Assembly (NCBI GenBank): GCA_905235745.1
Contig: CAJOMN010000023.1
Coordinates: 1-60,349 of the forward strand
Direction: 5' to 3'
DNA length: 60,349 bases
Source: an uncultured Lachnospiraceae bacterium
GTDB lineage: Bacteria > Bacillota > Clostridia > Lachnospirales > Lachnospiraceae
Below are positions 51,808-60,106 of this stretch, piece by piece. The notes beneath the pieces are model-generated. The model saw only the letters and a list, made by a program, of their open reading frames with translations. It did no database searches and had not been told where the DNA came from. The first letter of the stretch is position 1. Every line of letters starts with the position of its first letter. Both the position numbers and the translations under genes were made by a program.

Positions 51808-52813
51808 CGTCAGGATACTGGCTATCGAGAGCTCATGCGATGAAACGGCAGCTGCAGTAGTAGAGGACGGACACAGAGTCCTGTCCAATATAATATATTC
51901 CCAGATCGATCTGCATACGCTGTATGGCGGTGTTGTTCCGGAGATTGCTTCGCGTAAGCATATCGAGAAGATCAATCCGGTCATAGAAGCGGCTTTGAGT
52001 GAAGCAGGCTGTACGCTTTCCGATATCGGAGCGGTAGCCGTAACATACGGTCCGGGACTGGTCGGTCCGCTCCTTGTCGGCGTTGCCGAGGCTAAGGCTA
52101 TAGCTTTTGCCGCAAAGCGGCCGCTTATCGGAGTCCATCATATAAAAGGCCACATATGTGCCAATTACATTGAGCATGAGGATCTAAAGCCGCCTTTTAT
52201 GACGCTTGTTGTATCCGGAGGACATACGCACCTTGTGCGGGTTGCGGACTACGGAGAGTATGAAGTGATAGGCCGTACAAGGGATGATGCGGCAGGCGAG
52301 GCCTTTGACAAGGTCGCAAGGGCAATAGGACTCGGTTATCCGGGAGGCCCCAAGATCGATGAGGCGGCAAAACAAGGAGACTGCAATGCAATAGAGTTTC
52401 CAAGGGCAAAAGTCAACGGGAGCGACTATGATTTCAGCTTCTCGGGGCTTAAAAGCGCAGTGCTCAATTATCTGAACCATGCACAAATGACAGGCGATGC
52501 GGTTAATACGTATGATATTGCGGCTTCGTTTCAAAAAGCAGTGGTCGATGTACTTACGGAACATGCCGTAATGGCCGTCAAACAGTATAAGATCAATGAT
52601 TTTGCGCTCGCGGGCGGTGTTGCGAGCAATTCGGCGCTGAGGGCGAGTATGGCAGATGCCTGCCGGAGCCTTGGTGTCCGGTTTTACTGTCCTTCACCGG
52701 TGTATTGTACGGATAATGCGGCAATGATCGGGGTGGCGGCATATCATGAGTATGTAAAGGGCAATTTTGCGGATTACAGCCTGAATGCGGTTCCCGGCGC
52801 GGATATCGCGTAG
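51800..52813 (+). CDS. tsaD: tRNA t6A threonylcarbamoyltransferase TsaD
   Basis: The product is 337 residues from ATG 51800, with GGAGG 6 bp away. [30 protein letters not shown], the metal-binding [14 protein letters not shown] (HxxxH), VSGGHTHLV and [16 protein letters not shown] are TsaD hallmarks. It transfers the threonylcarbamoyl group to A37 of ANN-decoding tRNAs. With TsaB and TsaE encoded upstream, the complex is complete. Confidence 0.97.
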   Translation: MDNVRILAIESSCDETAAAVVEDGHRVLSNIIYSQIDLHTLYGGVVPEIASRKHIEKINPVIEAALSEAGCTLSDIGAVAVTYGPGLVGPLLVGVAEAKAIAFAAKRPLIGVHHIKGHICANYIEHEDLKPPFMTLVVSGGHTHLVRVADYGEYEVIGRTRDDAAGEAFDKVARAIGLGYPGGPKIDEAAKQGDCNAIEFPRAKVNGSDYDFSFSGLKSAVLNYLNHAQMTGDAVNTYDIAASFQKAVVDVLTEHAVMAVKQYKINDFALAGGVASNSALRASMADACRSLGVRFYCPSPVYCTDNAAMIGVAAYHEYVKGNFADYSLNAVPGADIA

Positions 52814-52844
52814 AATATGCCCCAATGATTAACAGGGAATGACA

Positions 52845-53588
52845 ATGGATCACAAGACGTCAGCGATAATCCTGGCCGGCGGGAAGGGTACCCGTATCGG
52901 TGGGGATACACCGAAACAATATCTCAATATAGGAGGGTATCCTCTTATCTATTACAGTCTTAAAGCATTCAGCGACAGCCCGGTCGATGAGATCATTCTT
53001 GTATGCGGCAAAGGAGACGCGGACTATTGTTCTTCTGAAATTGTCGACAAATACGGTTTTAACAAGGTTAGAAGCATAGTAACCGGAGGAAGCGAGAGAT
53101 ATCATTCCGTATATAACGGACTTGAGGCGATCCGGCGCATATCCGGGGAGGATAACGGCGTTCCGTGTGATTATGTGTTCATACACGACGGAGCAAGGCC
53201 TTTTGTGGATGATGATATAATAATGAGGGCATATAATGCCGCGGTTGAATATGGCGCTGCCGTGGTCGCGCTTCCTGCAAGCGATACGGTGAAGGTGTCC
53301 GATGATAACGGCTTTGCCGCCCAAACGCTGCCGCGGAGCCGTGTATGGCTGATGCAGACCCCGCAGGTCTTTGATTTTGACGAAATATATGATTCATACA
53401 GCAGGCTGGCGGAGTCAGAGGCTGAATTGTCGGATAAGGGCGTTGTAGTTACCGATGATGCGATGGTTCTGGAACTTTTCTCGGACAAAAAGGTCAGGTT
53501 TGTAGAGGGGAGCCGGCGCAACATCAAAGTCACAACGCCGGAGGATCTCGAACTTGTGAACTATTATCTTGCCAGGGAGGTTGTTTAA
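52845..53588 (+). CDS. ispD: 2-C-methyl-D-erythritol 4-phosphate cytidylyltransferase
   Basis: The product is 247 residues from ATG 52845 (AGGGAATGAC just upstream). It has the CTP-binding AIILAGGKGTRIGGDTPKQY, GGSERYHSVYNGL, IHDGARPFVDDD and TPQVFD signatures. It makes CDP-methylerythritol in the MEP isoprenoid pathway. Related IspD-like proteins make CDP-ribitol for teichoic acid; the residues seen do not settle this. Monocistronic context. Confidence 0.9.
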   Translation: MDHKTSAIILAGGKGTRIGGDTPKQYLNIGGYPLIYYSLKAFSDSPVDEIILVCGKGDADYCSSEIVDKYGFNKVRSIVTGGSERYHSVYNGLEAIRRISGEDNGVPCDYVFIHDGARPFVDDDIIMRAYNAAVEYGAAVVALPASDTVKVSDDNGFAAQTLPRSRVWLMQTPQVFDFDEIYDSYSRLAESEAELSDKGVVVTDDAMVLELFSDKKVRFVEGSRRNIKVTTPEDLELVNYYLAREVV

Positions 53589-54572
53589 ATGGTTGTTCCG
53601 GTATTATTGTTCATAGTTGGATTTGTATGCCTTATAAAGGGGGGCGACTGGTTTGTTGACGGGGCAGCCGGTATAGCTTCCAGATTTAAAATGCCCGAGC
53701 TGCTTGTCGGCGCAACCGTTGTATCGATAGGGACTACGCTTCCCGAAACAATAGTATCCGCATCTTCGGCGGTTCAGGGTCACGGGGAGATCGCATACGG
53801 AAACGCGATCGGTTCGATAATATGCAATACAGCGCTTGTTGCGGCGATCACATTGGCCATAAGACCTTCGAAGGTCGATCGTAAGACGATCATCTTACCG
53901 ACATGCTTCTTCTTTGCCGTTGCTGCTTTTTACAGTGCAGTTGCATATACAAGGGGGTATTTTTCGAGACTTACGGGTGTACTGCTTCTTATCGTATTCG
54001 TTGTCTATATGACGGTGACCGTCCGGCAGGCATTGAAGGATTCAAAGGAAGATGCCGGTAAGAGTGGGGAAGGCAGCAGTAGCGGGGATTCCGGGGAGTC
54101 CGAGCCGATACTAAAGCTTGTGATCCTTCTTGTTGTTGGTGCTGCAGCCATTGCGGTAGGAGCGGATCTTCTGATAGATAACGGAACCCTGATCGCAACA
54201 GCCATTGGCGTTCCGGAATCGGTCATCGCCCTTACTTTTGTAGCACTCGGTACGTCGCTCCCGGAGCTTATTACTGCAATTACATCGCTCAGAAAGGGCG
54301 TCGGGGCGCTGTCTCTCGGAAATGTTATAGGTGCGAACCTATTCAATCTTTTGCTTGTGACTGGACTTGCATGTACGCTGTCGCCGTTCCCGGTTCCCGT
54401 AGGGAAGCAGATAGCCGGTATCCCGGCGTCATTTGTAGTGGATATTCCGCTTATGCTGTTCGTCATGACATTCATGACCGTTCCTTCGATAATCCGGGGC
54501 AAGGGTTCAAGAGTGCAGGGGATCGTGCTCCTCGTGCTGTATGCGGCCTTTGTTGTATTTCAGTTTGCTTAA
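53589..54572 (+). CDS. Sodium/calcium exchanger-family antiporter (YrbG/CaCA)
   Basis: The product has 327 residues with about ten transmembrane helices in two inverted halves. The alpha repeats are GTTLPETIVSASSA...GNAIGSIICNTAL (~50) and LGTSLPELITAITS...GNVIGANLFN (~218). These supply the Glu/Asn ion ligands. It exports calcium or another cation in exchange for Na+ or H+. Start ATG 53589 abuts the ispD stop. Confidence 0.9.
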   Translation: MVVPVLLFIVGFVCLIKGGDWFVDGAAGIASRFKMPELLVGATVVSIGTTLPETIVSASSAVQGHGEIAYGNAIGSIICNTALVAAITLAIRPSKVDRKTIILPTCFFFAVAAFYSAVAYTRGYFSRLTGVLLLIVFVVYMTVTVRQALKDSKEDAGKSGEGSSSGDSGESEPILKLVILLVVGAAAIAVGADLLIDNGTLIATAIGVPESVIALTFVALGTSLPELITAITSLRKGVGALSLGNVIGANLFNLLLVTGLACTLSPFPVPVGKQIAGIPASFVVDIPLMLFVMTFMTVPSIIRGKGSRVQGIVLLVLYAAFVVFQFA

Positions 54573-54623
54573 TCATATGATAGAATATTATATACACATC
54601 TTAAAAGAGAAAGGGGAAACATT

Positions 54624-55175
54624 ATGAAAAGGTTTGGTGTAAAGGCAATTGTGGCTACGGCGATAGGTGCCGCTCTGTTTTTTGTCCTGGGAAGATTTGT
54701 AGCGATCCCGAGCGGGATTCCCGATACAAATATCTCGATCCAATACGGGATCCTTGGCTTTATCGCAGCGGTATTCGGCCCGATCGTCGGGGTTCTTGCC
54801 GGATTGATCGGTCATTTCTTTATTGACTTCAGTTTCGGCTGGGGCGTTTGGTGGAGCTGGGTAATAGCTTCCGCTGTTTTCGGTCTCCTGGCCGGCATTG
54901 GAATGAATAAGGCGGACATTGACGGTGGCGAGTTCGGGAAGGCAGGTGCGATACGCTTTAATATCGTACAGATCATCGCTCATTTGATCTCATGGGTCGT
55001 TGTGGCTCCGGTTCTGGATATTCTGATCTACGCCGAGCCTGCCAATAAAGTATTTCTGCAGGGGCTTGTAAGCGCCGGGATCAATATCGTTGCAACCGGT
55101 ATAGTCGGTACGCTGCTTTGTTTTGCCTATGCTGCCACAATTCCGAAGAAGGGTAGCCTAAAAGAAGAAGATTAA
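54624..55175 (+). CDS. ECF transporter S component, UPF0397 family
   Basis: The product has 183 residues with five to six transmembrane helices. The pattern FGVKAIVATAIGAALFFVLGRF, then VFGPIVGVLAGLIGHF and WGVWWSWVIASAVFG, matches UPF0397 (YkoE-like S components). It binds the substrate, probably a vitamin or precursor, which cannot be named. It is followed at 14 bp by the fused ATPase and the T component, so a complete ECF module is encoded. Confidence 0.9.
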   Translation: MKRFGVKAIVATAIGAALFFVLGRFVAIPSGIPDTNISIQYGILGFIAAVFGPIVGVLAGLIGHFFIDFSFGWGVWWSWVIASAVFGLLAGIGMNKADIDGGEFGKAGAIRFNIVQIIAHLISWVVVAPVLDILIYAEPANKVFLQGLVSAGINIVATGIVGTLLCFAYAATIPKKGSLKEED

Positions 55176-55188
55176 TCAGAACGGATTT

Positions 55189-56913
55189 ATGGGAGACATC
55201 CTGCTAACATTTCACAATTTCGGCTTTCAGTACAATGCACAGAGCAGCCCTACGCTTTATGACATCAATTTTACGGTAGAGCGCGGGGACAAGATTTTAA
55301 TCGCCGGACCTTCCGGATGCGGAAAATCTACACTTGTACACTGCATGAACGGTCTGATCCCCTTTTCCTACAAAGGGGAGATGACCGGTTCATTAACCCT
55401 GCGGGGAAGCGAGACGGCTGCCATGAGCCTGTTTGACATTTCCAAGCATGTCGGCACCGTCCTGCAGGACGCCGATGCTCAGTTTGTCGGGCTGACCGTT
55501 GCCGAGGATATAGCTTTTGCGCTTGAAAATGATTGTGTTCCGCAGGCGGAGCTAATTACACGTGTCCGCGAGGTGGCTGAACTTGTCAATATTGCCGGTT
55601 ATCTCGATCATGCCCCGGGTGAACTGTCCGGAGGACAGAAGCAGCGGGTATCGGTAGCCGGTGTGCTGGTGGATGATGTTGATATTCTGATCTTTGACGA
55701 ACCTCTTGCCAATCTGGATCCGGCAACCGGAAAACAGGCAGTGGAGCTTATCGACGAGATGCAAAAGCAGACCGGGGCAGCCGTGATCATTGTTGAGCAT
55801 CGTCTCGAAGATGTCCTGTATAAGAGCGTGGATCGTGTGGTTCTGATGCAGGAGGGTAGGATCATTGCGGATATGGATCCTGATACGCTGCTGTCGACCG
55901 ATATTCTTAGGGATAACGGCATACGCGAGCCGCTCTATCTTAGCGCCCTGAAATACGCGGGCGTTTCTATCACACCTGATAAACATCCATGGAATATATC
56001 GAAGATAATACTTGATGAAGCTGATGCCCGGAAGGTGCATAACTGGTACTGTTCCAAAGATGCGGAAGCGGCAGATGCGCCCGGAGAAACGCTTTTGGAT
56101 GTGCGGGATGTATGTTTCTCCTATAATGACGGCATACCGATATTAAAGAACATCTCCCTGTCGATTGGCAGAGGGGAAATGGTTGCCATCGTCGGTACAA
56201 ACGGAGCCGGAAAATCAACATTCGCCAAGGTTGTCTGCGGATTTGAGGAGGCTTTGTCCGGGACGATATCATTTGCGGGAGATGATTTTTGCTCGTACAG
56301 CATCATGGAACGCGCCGAAAAGATCGGTTATGTGATGCAGAACCCGAATCAGATGATCTCCAAGATCATGATCTATGATGAGGTTGCACTCGGTCTTCGC
56401 ACCAGAAACGTTCCGGAAGATGAGATCAGGGAGCGTGTGGAGCATGCGCTGAAGATATGCGGTCTGTACCGTTTTCGGAACTGGCCGGTGTCGGCACTCA
56501 GTTACGGACAGAAGAAGCGGGTTACGATCGCCTCGATTCTCGTTCTGGAACCCCGGATGATCATTCTGGATGAACCGACTGCCGGACAGGATTTCAGACA
56601 TTATACGGATATCATGGATTTTCTGGAACGGCTTAACCGGGATGGCATCACGATCGTCATGATAACCCATGACATGCATCTGATGCTCGAATATGCGAAG
56701 CGTGCCGTTGTGTTTTCCGACGGAAGGATCATCGCGGATGATACATGTTCCAATATTCTGACGGATCCGGAGATAGTAGCCGCTGCAAGCCTGAAAGAGA
56801 CCTCGCTGTATGAGCTGGCACTCAAGTGCGGGATTGATGATCCGCGAGGTTTTGTACAGCGTTTTATCGACTATGAGCGCAGGACGGTAAGGGAGGCGAG
56901 GCAGGATGGTTAA
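55189..56913 (+). CDS. ECF transporter fused ATPase subunits (two ABC domains)
   Basis: The product has 574 residues with two ABC domains in tandem. The first has GPSGCGKST, LSGGQKQRV and the Walker B DILIFDEPLANLDP; the second has GTNGAGKST, the weaker signature LSYGQKKRV and MIILDEPTAGQD. A ~60-residue linker joins them, as in YkoD-type duplicated ATPases of UPF0397 systems. It powers import with the S and T subunits. It overlaps the T-subunit gene by 8 bp. Confidence 0.94.
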   Translation: MGDILLTFHNFGFQYNAQSSPTLYDINFTVERGDKILIAGPSGCGKSTLVHCMNGLIPFSYKGEMTGSLTLRGSETAAMSLFDISKHVGTVLQDADAQFVGLTVAEDIAFALENDCVPQAELITRVREVAELVNIAGYLDHAPGELSGGQKQRVSVAGVLVDDVDILIFDEPLANLDPATGKQAVELIDEMQKQTGAAVIIVEHRLEDVLYKSVDRVVLMQEGRIIADMDPDTLLSTDILRDNGIREPLYLSALKYAGVSITPDKHPWNISKIILDEADARKVHNWYCSKDAEAADAPGETLLDVRDVCFSYNDGIPILKNISLSIGRGEMVAIVGTNGAGKSTFAKVVCGFEEALSGTISFAGDDFCSYSIMERAEKIGYVMQNPNQMISKIMIYDEVALGLRTRNVPEDEIRERVEHALKICGLYRFRNWPVSALSYGQKKRVTIASILVLEPRMIILDEPTAGQDFRHYTDIMDFLERLNRDGITIVMITHDMHLMLEYAKRAVVFSDGRIIADDTCSNILTDPEIVAAASLKETSLYELALKCGIDDPRGFVQRFIDYERRTVREARQDG

Positions 56914-57733
56914 TCTGTTCAATTATATTGACCGACCGTCTGCGATCCATCGGTTGACGGGCGCCACCAAGCTGATCTGTCTGCTCCTCTGGAGCTTTGC
57001 CGCCATGTATACGTATGACACCCGATTTCTGGTCGTATTGTCTGTTACCGGGATTCTGCTGTTTGCAGTGGGACATATCCATCTGAGCGATGTATCTTTC
57101 ATGCTGGGGTTTACTTTTGCTTTCCTTGTGATCAACAGCATTGCGATCTATCTTCTGTCACCGCGTCACGGAACCGAGATATACGGGACATGCACATTTC
57201 TGTTCGGCATGAGCGGGAGATATGCGCCGACAGCGGAGCAGCTGTTCTATCATCTGAACTATTTTCTGAAGTATCTTGCTTCGATCCCGATCATTCTGCT
57301 GTTTGTCTCGACGACCAATCCAAGTGAGTTCGCGGCATCGCTGAACAGGATCCATGTGCCTTATTCGATCGCATATGCAGTGGCACTTGCACTGCGATAT
57401 ATTCCGGATGTGCAGCAGCAGTATCATGAGATCAGTCAGGCGCAGCAGGCGCGAGGTATTGAAATGAGCAGGAAAGCGAGCCTTACCCGGCGCCTGAAGA
57501 GCGCCACATCGATCCTCATTCCGCTGATCATGTCAAGCATGGAGAAGATAGAGATCATCTCCAATGCCATGGAACTGCGAAGTTTCGGGAAGAATAAAAA
57601 GCGCACCTGGTATATGGAGCGCCGCTTCTGCGCCGCCGATATATTATGCATTGCAGCATGCGTGCTGCTCGTGGCAGCGGCCGTGGCCCTGAACTTTATT
57701 AACGGGGGAAGATTCTACAATCCCTTTATTTGA
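56906..57733 (+). CDS. ecfT: ECF transporter transmembrane subunit EcfT
   Basis: The product has 275 residues with about five transmembrane helices. The coupling helices carry the typical Ala-Arg-Gly motif (QQARGIEMSRK) and a second SMEKIEIISNAMELRSFG motif. It links the S component to the ATPases. It closes the operon and is followed directly by a long REP hairpin. Confidence 0.94.
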   Translation: MVNLFNYIDRPSAIHRLTGATKLICLLLWSFAAMYTYDTRFLVVLSVTGILLFAVGHIHLSDVSFMLGFTFAFLVINSIAIYLLSPRHGTEIYGTCTFLFGMSGRYAPTAEQLFYHLNYFLKYLASIPIILLFVSTTNPSEFAASLNRIHVPYSIAYAVALALRYIPDVQQQYHEISQAQQARGIEMSRKASLTRRLKSATSILIPLIMSSMEKIEIISNAMELRSFGKNKKRTWYMERRFCAADILCIAACVLLVAAAVALNFINGGRFYNPFI

Positions 57734-57780
57734 TGTCAAAAGGTGTCAAAAGGGACGGTTCTTTTTGGCACCTTTTGACA
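57734..57780 (+). repeat. Extended REP hairpin after ecfT
   Basis: The GGGACGGTTCTTTTT core is enclosed by TGTCAAAAGGTG (57734) and CACCTTTTGACA (57769), a perfect 12-bp outer stem. TATAAT follows directly. Confidence 0.85.
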
Positions 57781-57831
57781 TATAATTGTTGTTCATGAGA
57801 TGGTACGCAATAGCGTTATTAAAGATAATGC

Positions 57832-57860
57832 TTGACTTTTACTTTATGGTAGATTAGACT
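57832..57860 (+). promoter_or_regulatory. Promoter for the TM2-domain gene
   Basis: TTGACT (57832) and TAGACT (57855) are 17 bp apart, 45 bp before the start codon. Confidence 0.5.
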
Positions 57861-57905
57861 CAAGCGTGTTAACATTATTGTTAGACTTCTTATCAGGAGG
57901 AGAAT

Positions 57906-58148
57906 ATGGAGAAAAGATATAATAAGCATGTGTATGTATGGGTATTTGCCTGGCTTCTTGGAACACTCGGAGTTGACAGGTTTGTAAGAGGACAGATCGG
58001 TCTTGGTATCCTGAAGCTGATTACTGTCGGTGGCTGTGGAATCTGGTCACTTGTTGACTGGATTATCAGTATTACGAAGGCATATGGAAGCAGCGCGTTT
58101 GGCCCTGACGAAGAGATAGTATTCATTGACGGAAAGTACTCAAAGTAA
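57906..58148 (+). CDS. TM2 domain-containing membrane protein
   Basis: The product has 80 residues. TM2 consists of two helices with a short charged turn: [19 protein letters not shown] (the G-x-L-G-x-D-R-F signature) and [21 protein letters not shown]. It is short, cytoplasmic-tailed and of unknown function. AGGAGGAGAAT precedes the ATG. The stop is overlapped by 23 bp with the next gene. Confidence 0.88.
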   Translation: MEKRYNKHVYVWVFAWLLGTLGVDRFVRGQIGLGILKLITVGGCGIWSLVDWIISITKAYGSSAFGPDEEIVFIDGKYSK

Positions 58149-58578
58149 AAAGCAGACAGTTCTTATTACAACGACCGTTATTGCGGTCGTTGTTTTTATG
58201 ATATTTCTGGATATTTACAGATGCCCGCTCGATTATTTATTCGGCATTCCCTGTGCATTGTGCGGGGCGACAAGAGCATTCATTTGCGCATTTACCGGGA
58301 GATTTTGGGAGGCCTTTTATTATCATCCCCTCTGGCCTGTATTTATCATTGCGGGCGTGCTGTTTATACTGTATTTCTTCGGCATAATAAAGGTGAAAAA
58401 GACTACAGGGGAAGCGGCGATCATCGTTTTGATCACGCTCCTTCTTGCCTGTTATATCATAAGGCATATTATGCACTCTCCTGTAGTATCAGTGCATTTC
58501 AACGATGCATTCTTCTACAGGATTGTCAAAAATATCAAATTAACTTTTGCGGCCGCTAGGCGGTTGATGATTGCATAG
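58126..58578 (+). CDS. DUF2752 family membrane protein
   Basis: The product has 150 residues from TTG 58126; ATG 58198 is an alternative that would remove the first helix. Four hydrophobic segments are present. The family motif [16 protein letters not shown] (~43) is the CxxCGxTRA pattern. The function is unknown; members occur beside TM2 genes. A perfect terminator-like hairpin lies inside its first codons (58168-58197), which may attenuate expression. Confidence 0.82.
   Translation: MTESTQSKKQTVLITTTVIAVVVFMIFLDIYRCPLDYLFGIPCALCGATRAFICAFTGRFWEAFYYHPLWPVFIIAGVLFILYFFGIIKVKKTTGEAAIIVLITLLLACYIIRHIMHSPVVSVHFNDAFFYRIVKNIKLTFAAARRLMIA
58168..58197 (+). terminator. Terminator-like hairpin inside the 5' part of the DUF2752 gene
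   Basis: ACAACGACCG and CGGTCGTTGT pair perfectly around TTATTG and run into TTTTT. It is 20 bp after the TM2 stop and 42 bp inside the annotated DUF2752 frame. Confidence 0.7.
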
Positions 58579-58589
58579 AGCAGGGGATA

Positions 58590-58811
58590 TTGAGTGAGTT
58601 CCTGCTCAAACATAAGGCGAGGGTTATCAAGATGAGTATATACGAATACGATGAGAAGAAGCAGAGGAGACTCGACCGCGAAGAAGGCATTGAAATCGGA
58701 GATGGCAGCCGTCTGATCATTCTGGTTCAAAAGAAGACAGGAGTGTTTCTTGCGATGCCGATCCGCTCGAAATCTACTCAAGACTCCATTAGCCCTGTTG
58801 ACAAAAGGTGA
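58590..58811 (+). pseudogene. Fragment of an Rpn-family (PD-(D/E)XK) recombination-promoting nuclease
   Basis: The 73 codons read SEFLLKHKARVIKMSIYEYDEKKQRRLDREEGIEIG, close to the C-terminal helix region of Rpn/transposase_31 proteins (LL-RAEV-..EYDE-K-REE-G). The catalytic N-terminal two-thirds are missing and the tail departs from the family. I regard it as a truncated remnant. A partial TTGACAAAAGGTGACA remnant (58798-58813), like a REP edge, sits at its 3' end. Confidence 0.6.
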
Positions 58812-58917
58812 CAAACATTACTAACAAGAAAGATTTCTCAAGAAGGAAAAGGGCGGTTACATGCCCGGATATATCCTGCTATAATTCGTTTGAAAAACTT
58901 CGATAAGGAGAGATCAA

Positions 58918-59061
58918 ATGAATTTTGAATTATGGCTTTTTACGATAAAACGGCTTGGACAGACAATGGATGCGGCAAAACTCATATATGACGGGTTAAC
59001 AGATGCCGAGAAGGAAGCCCTTAAGAAGGAATACGAGGATTATACGAAGAGCAGCCTGTGA
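58918..59061 (+). CDS. Small hypothetical protein (47 aa)
   Basis: An ATG at 58918 with ATAAGGAGAGATC upstream opens 47 codons: MNFELWLFTIKRLGQTMDAA, a Lys/Glu-rich stretch, and KSSL at the end. A TATAAT lies 34 bp before it. It is amphipathic with a hydrophobic start. The good ribosome site and absence of alternatives support expression. No homologue is recognised. Confidence 0.6.
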   Translation: MNFELWLFTIKRLGQTMDAAKLIYDGLTDAEKEALKKEYEDYTKSSL

Positions 59062-59130
59062 TCGGTTATAGGACATGGAGACAGGGCATGAATGAAATAA
59101 GATACAATGAGTTTTGCGGAGGGATCCGGA

Positions 59131-59610
59131 ATGATTGTCAGAGAATATATGAAAAAAGACCTGGAAGACATGATCCGGATATGGAATGAAGTTGTTATGG
59201 ATGGTATCGCGTTTCCGCAGGAAGAATGTCTTGATGAAGAAACAGGTGCTGCATTCTTTTCTTCGCAAAGCTACACAGGCGTTGCAGAGGATGAAGGAAA
59301 GATTAAAGGGCTTTATATATTACATCCTAATAACGTTGGAAGATGCGGTCATATTTGCAATGCCAGCTATGCGGTGGCATCAGAAGCCCGTGGACAGCAT
59401 ATTGGGGAAAAACTGGTCAATGATTGCTTGAAAAAAGGAAGAGAGTTAGGCTTTAAGGTATTGCAGTTTAACGCTGTAGTTGAGAGTAACACTCATGCAA
59501 GACATCTGTATGAACGGCTCGGATTTACTCAGCTTGGCACAATTCCCGGCGGCTTCCGAATGAAGGATGGTCATTATGAGAATATTTGCCCTTATTATCA
59601 CGAGCTGTAA
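59131..59610 (+). CDS. GNAT-family N-acetyltransferase
   Basis: The product is 159 residues from ATG 59131, with GGAGGG nearby; the in-frame ATG at 59107 lies before it. GNAT motifs are YAVASEARGQHIGEKLVNDCL (acetyl-CoA P-loop with R-G-x-H-I-G) and FNAVVESNTHARHLYERLGFT. The substrate is not evident. A degenerate REP copy begins 4 bp after the stop. Confidence 0.9.
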   Translation: MIVREYMKKDLEDMIRIWNEVVMDGIAFPQEECLDEETGAAFFSSQSYTGVAEDEGKIKGLYILHPNNVGRCGHICNASYAVASEARGQHIGEKLVNDCLKKGRELGFKVLQFNAVVESNTHARHLYERLGFTQLGTIPGGFRMKDGHYENICPYYHEL

Positions 59611-59613
59611 AAG

Positions 59614-59715
59614 TTATCAAAAAACCTTCCCTTTTGACACATAGATCCGGAGACATTGAAATCGTGATATTTAGGAAAGCAACGGGGTGACAAAAGGGAC
59701 GGTTCTTTTTGACAC
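59614..59715. repeat. Inverted REP pair upstream of the tRNA genes
   Basis: A degenerate reverse copy (59614-59640, AAAAACCTTCCCTTTTG) and an intact forward copy (59686-59715) face each other over 45 bp. One member is decaying, unlike the pristine pair at 42666. Confidence 0.75.
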
Positions 59716-59749
59716 AGTTCAGAGAGCCGCATAGAATGGGAAAAAATAA

Positions 59750-59778
59750 TTGACACGTAAACGCTCGTTTGTTAGAAT
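59750..59778 (+). promoter_or_regulatory. Promoter of the tRNA-Ser pair
   Basis: TTGACA (59750) and TAGAAT (59773) are 17 bp apart, 46 bp before the first tRNA. Confidence 0.75.
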
Positions 59779-59823
59779 ACTTTTTGCGTCAACAGACGTT
59801 GCGTTTAGTTTTATATTTGTCGT

Positions 59824-59909
59824 GGAGAGGTATCGAAGTGGTCATAACGAGGCGGTCTTGAAAACCGTTTGCCTTCACGGGCACATGGGTTCGAATCCCA
59901 TCCTCTCCG
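59824..59909 (+). tRNA. tRNA-Ser (UGA)
   Basis: A 7-bp acceptor stem GGAGAGG/CCTCTCC with discriminator G, an anticodon loop CTTGAAA giving UGA, the long class II variable arm and GGTTCGAATCC T arm are present. 3' CCA is not encoded. Confidence 0.95.
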
Positions 59910-59926
59910 CTTTTTTATTCGACCAT

Positions 59927-60016
59927 GGAGAAGTACCCAAGCTGGCCGAAGGGGCTCCCCTGGAAAGGGAGTAGGTCGTGAGAAGCGGCGCGAGGGTTCA
60001 AATCCCTCCTTCTCCG
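59927..60016 (+). tRNA. tRNA-Ser (GGA)
   Basis: Acceptor GGAGAAG/CTTCTCC with discriminator G. The anticodon loop CTGGAAA gives GGA, and a long variable arm (GTAGGTCGTGAGAAGCGGC region) marks class II. GGTTCAAATCC forms the T arm. CCA is not encoded. It lies 17 bp after the first tRNA and is probably co-transcribed. Confidence 0.95.
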
Positions 60017-60046
60017 TATTTGACTGATTGTAAAAAGGATAGCGGG

Positions 60047-60080
60047 AAAGAGGAAAACATGTTCCTCTTTCTTCTTTTTT
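60047..60080 (+). terminator. Terminator of the tRNA-Ser pair
   Basis: AAAGAGGAA and TTCCTCTTT pair around AACATG, followed by CTTCTTTTTT. Confidence 0.85.
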
Positions 60081-60106
60081 ACCCAAACTAATTTCGGTAA
60101 AAGTGC

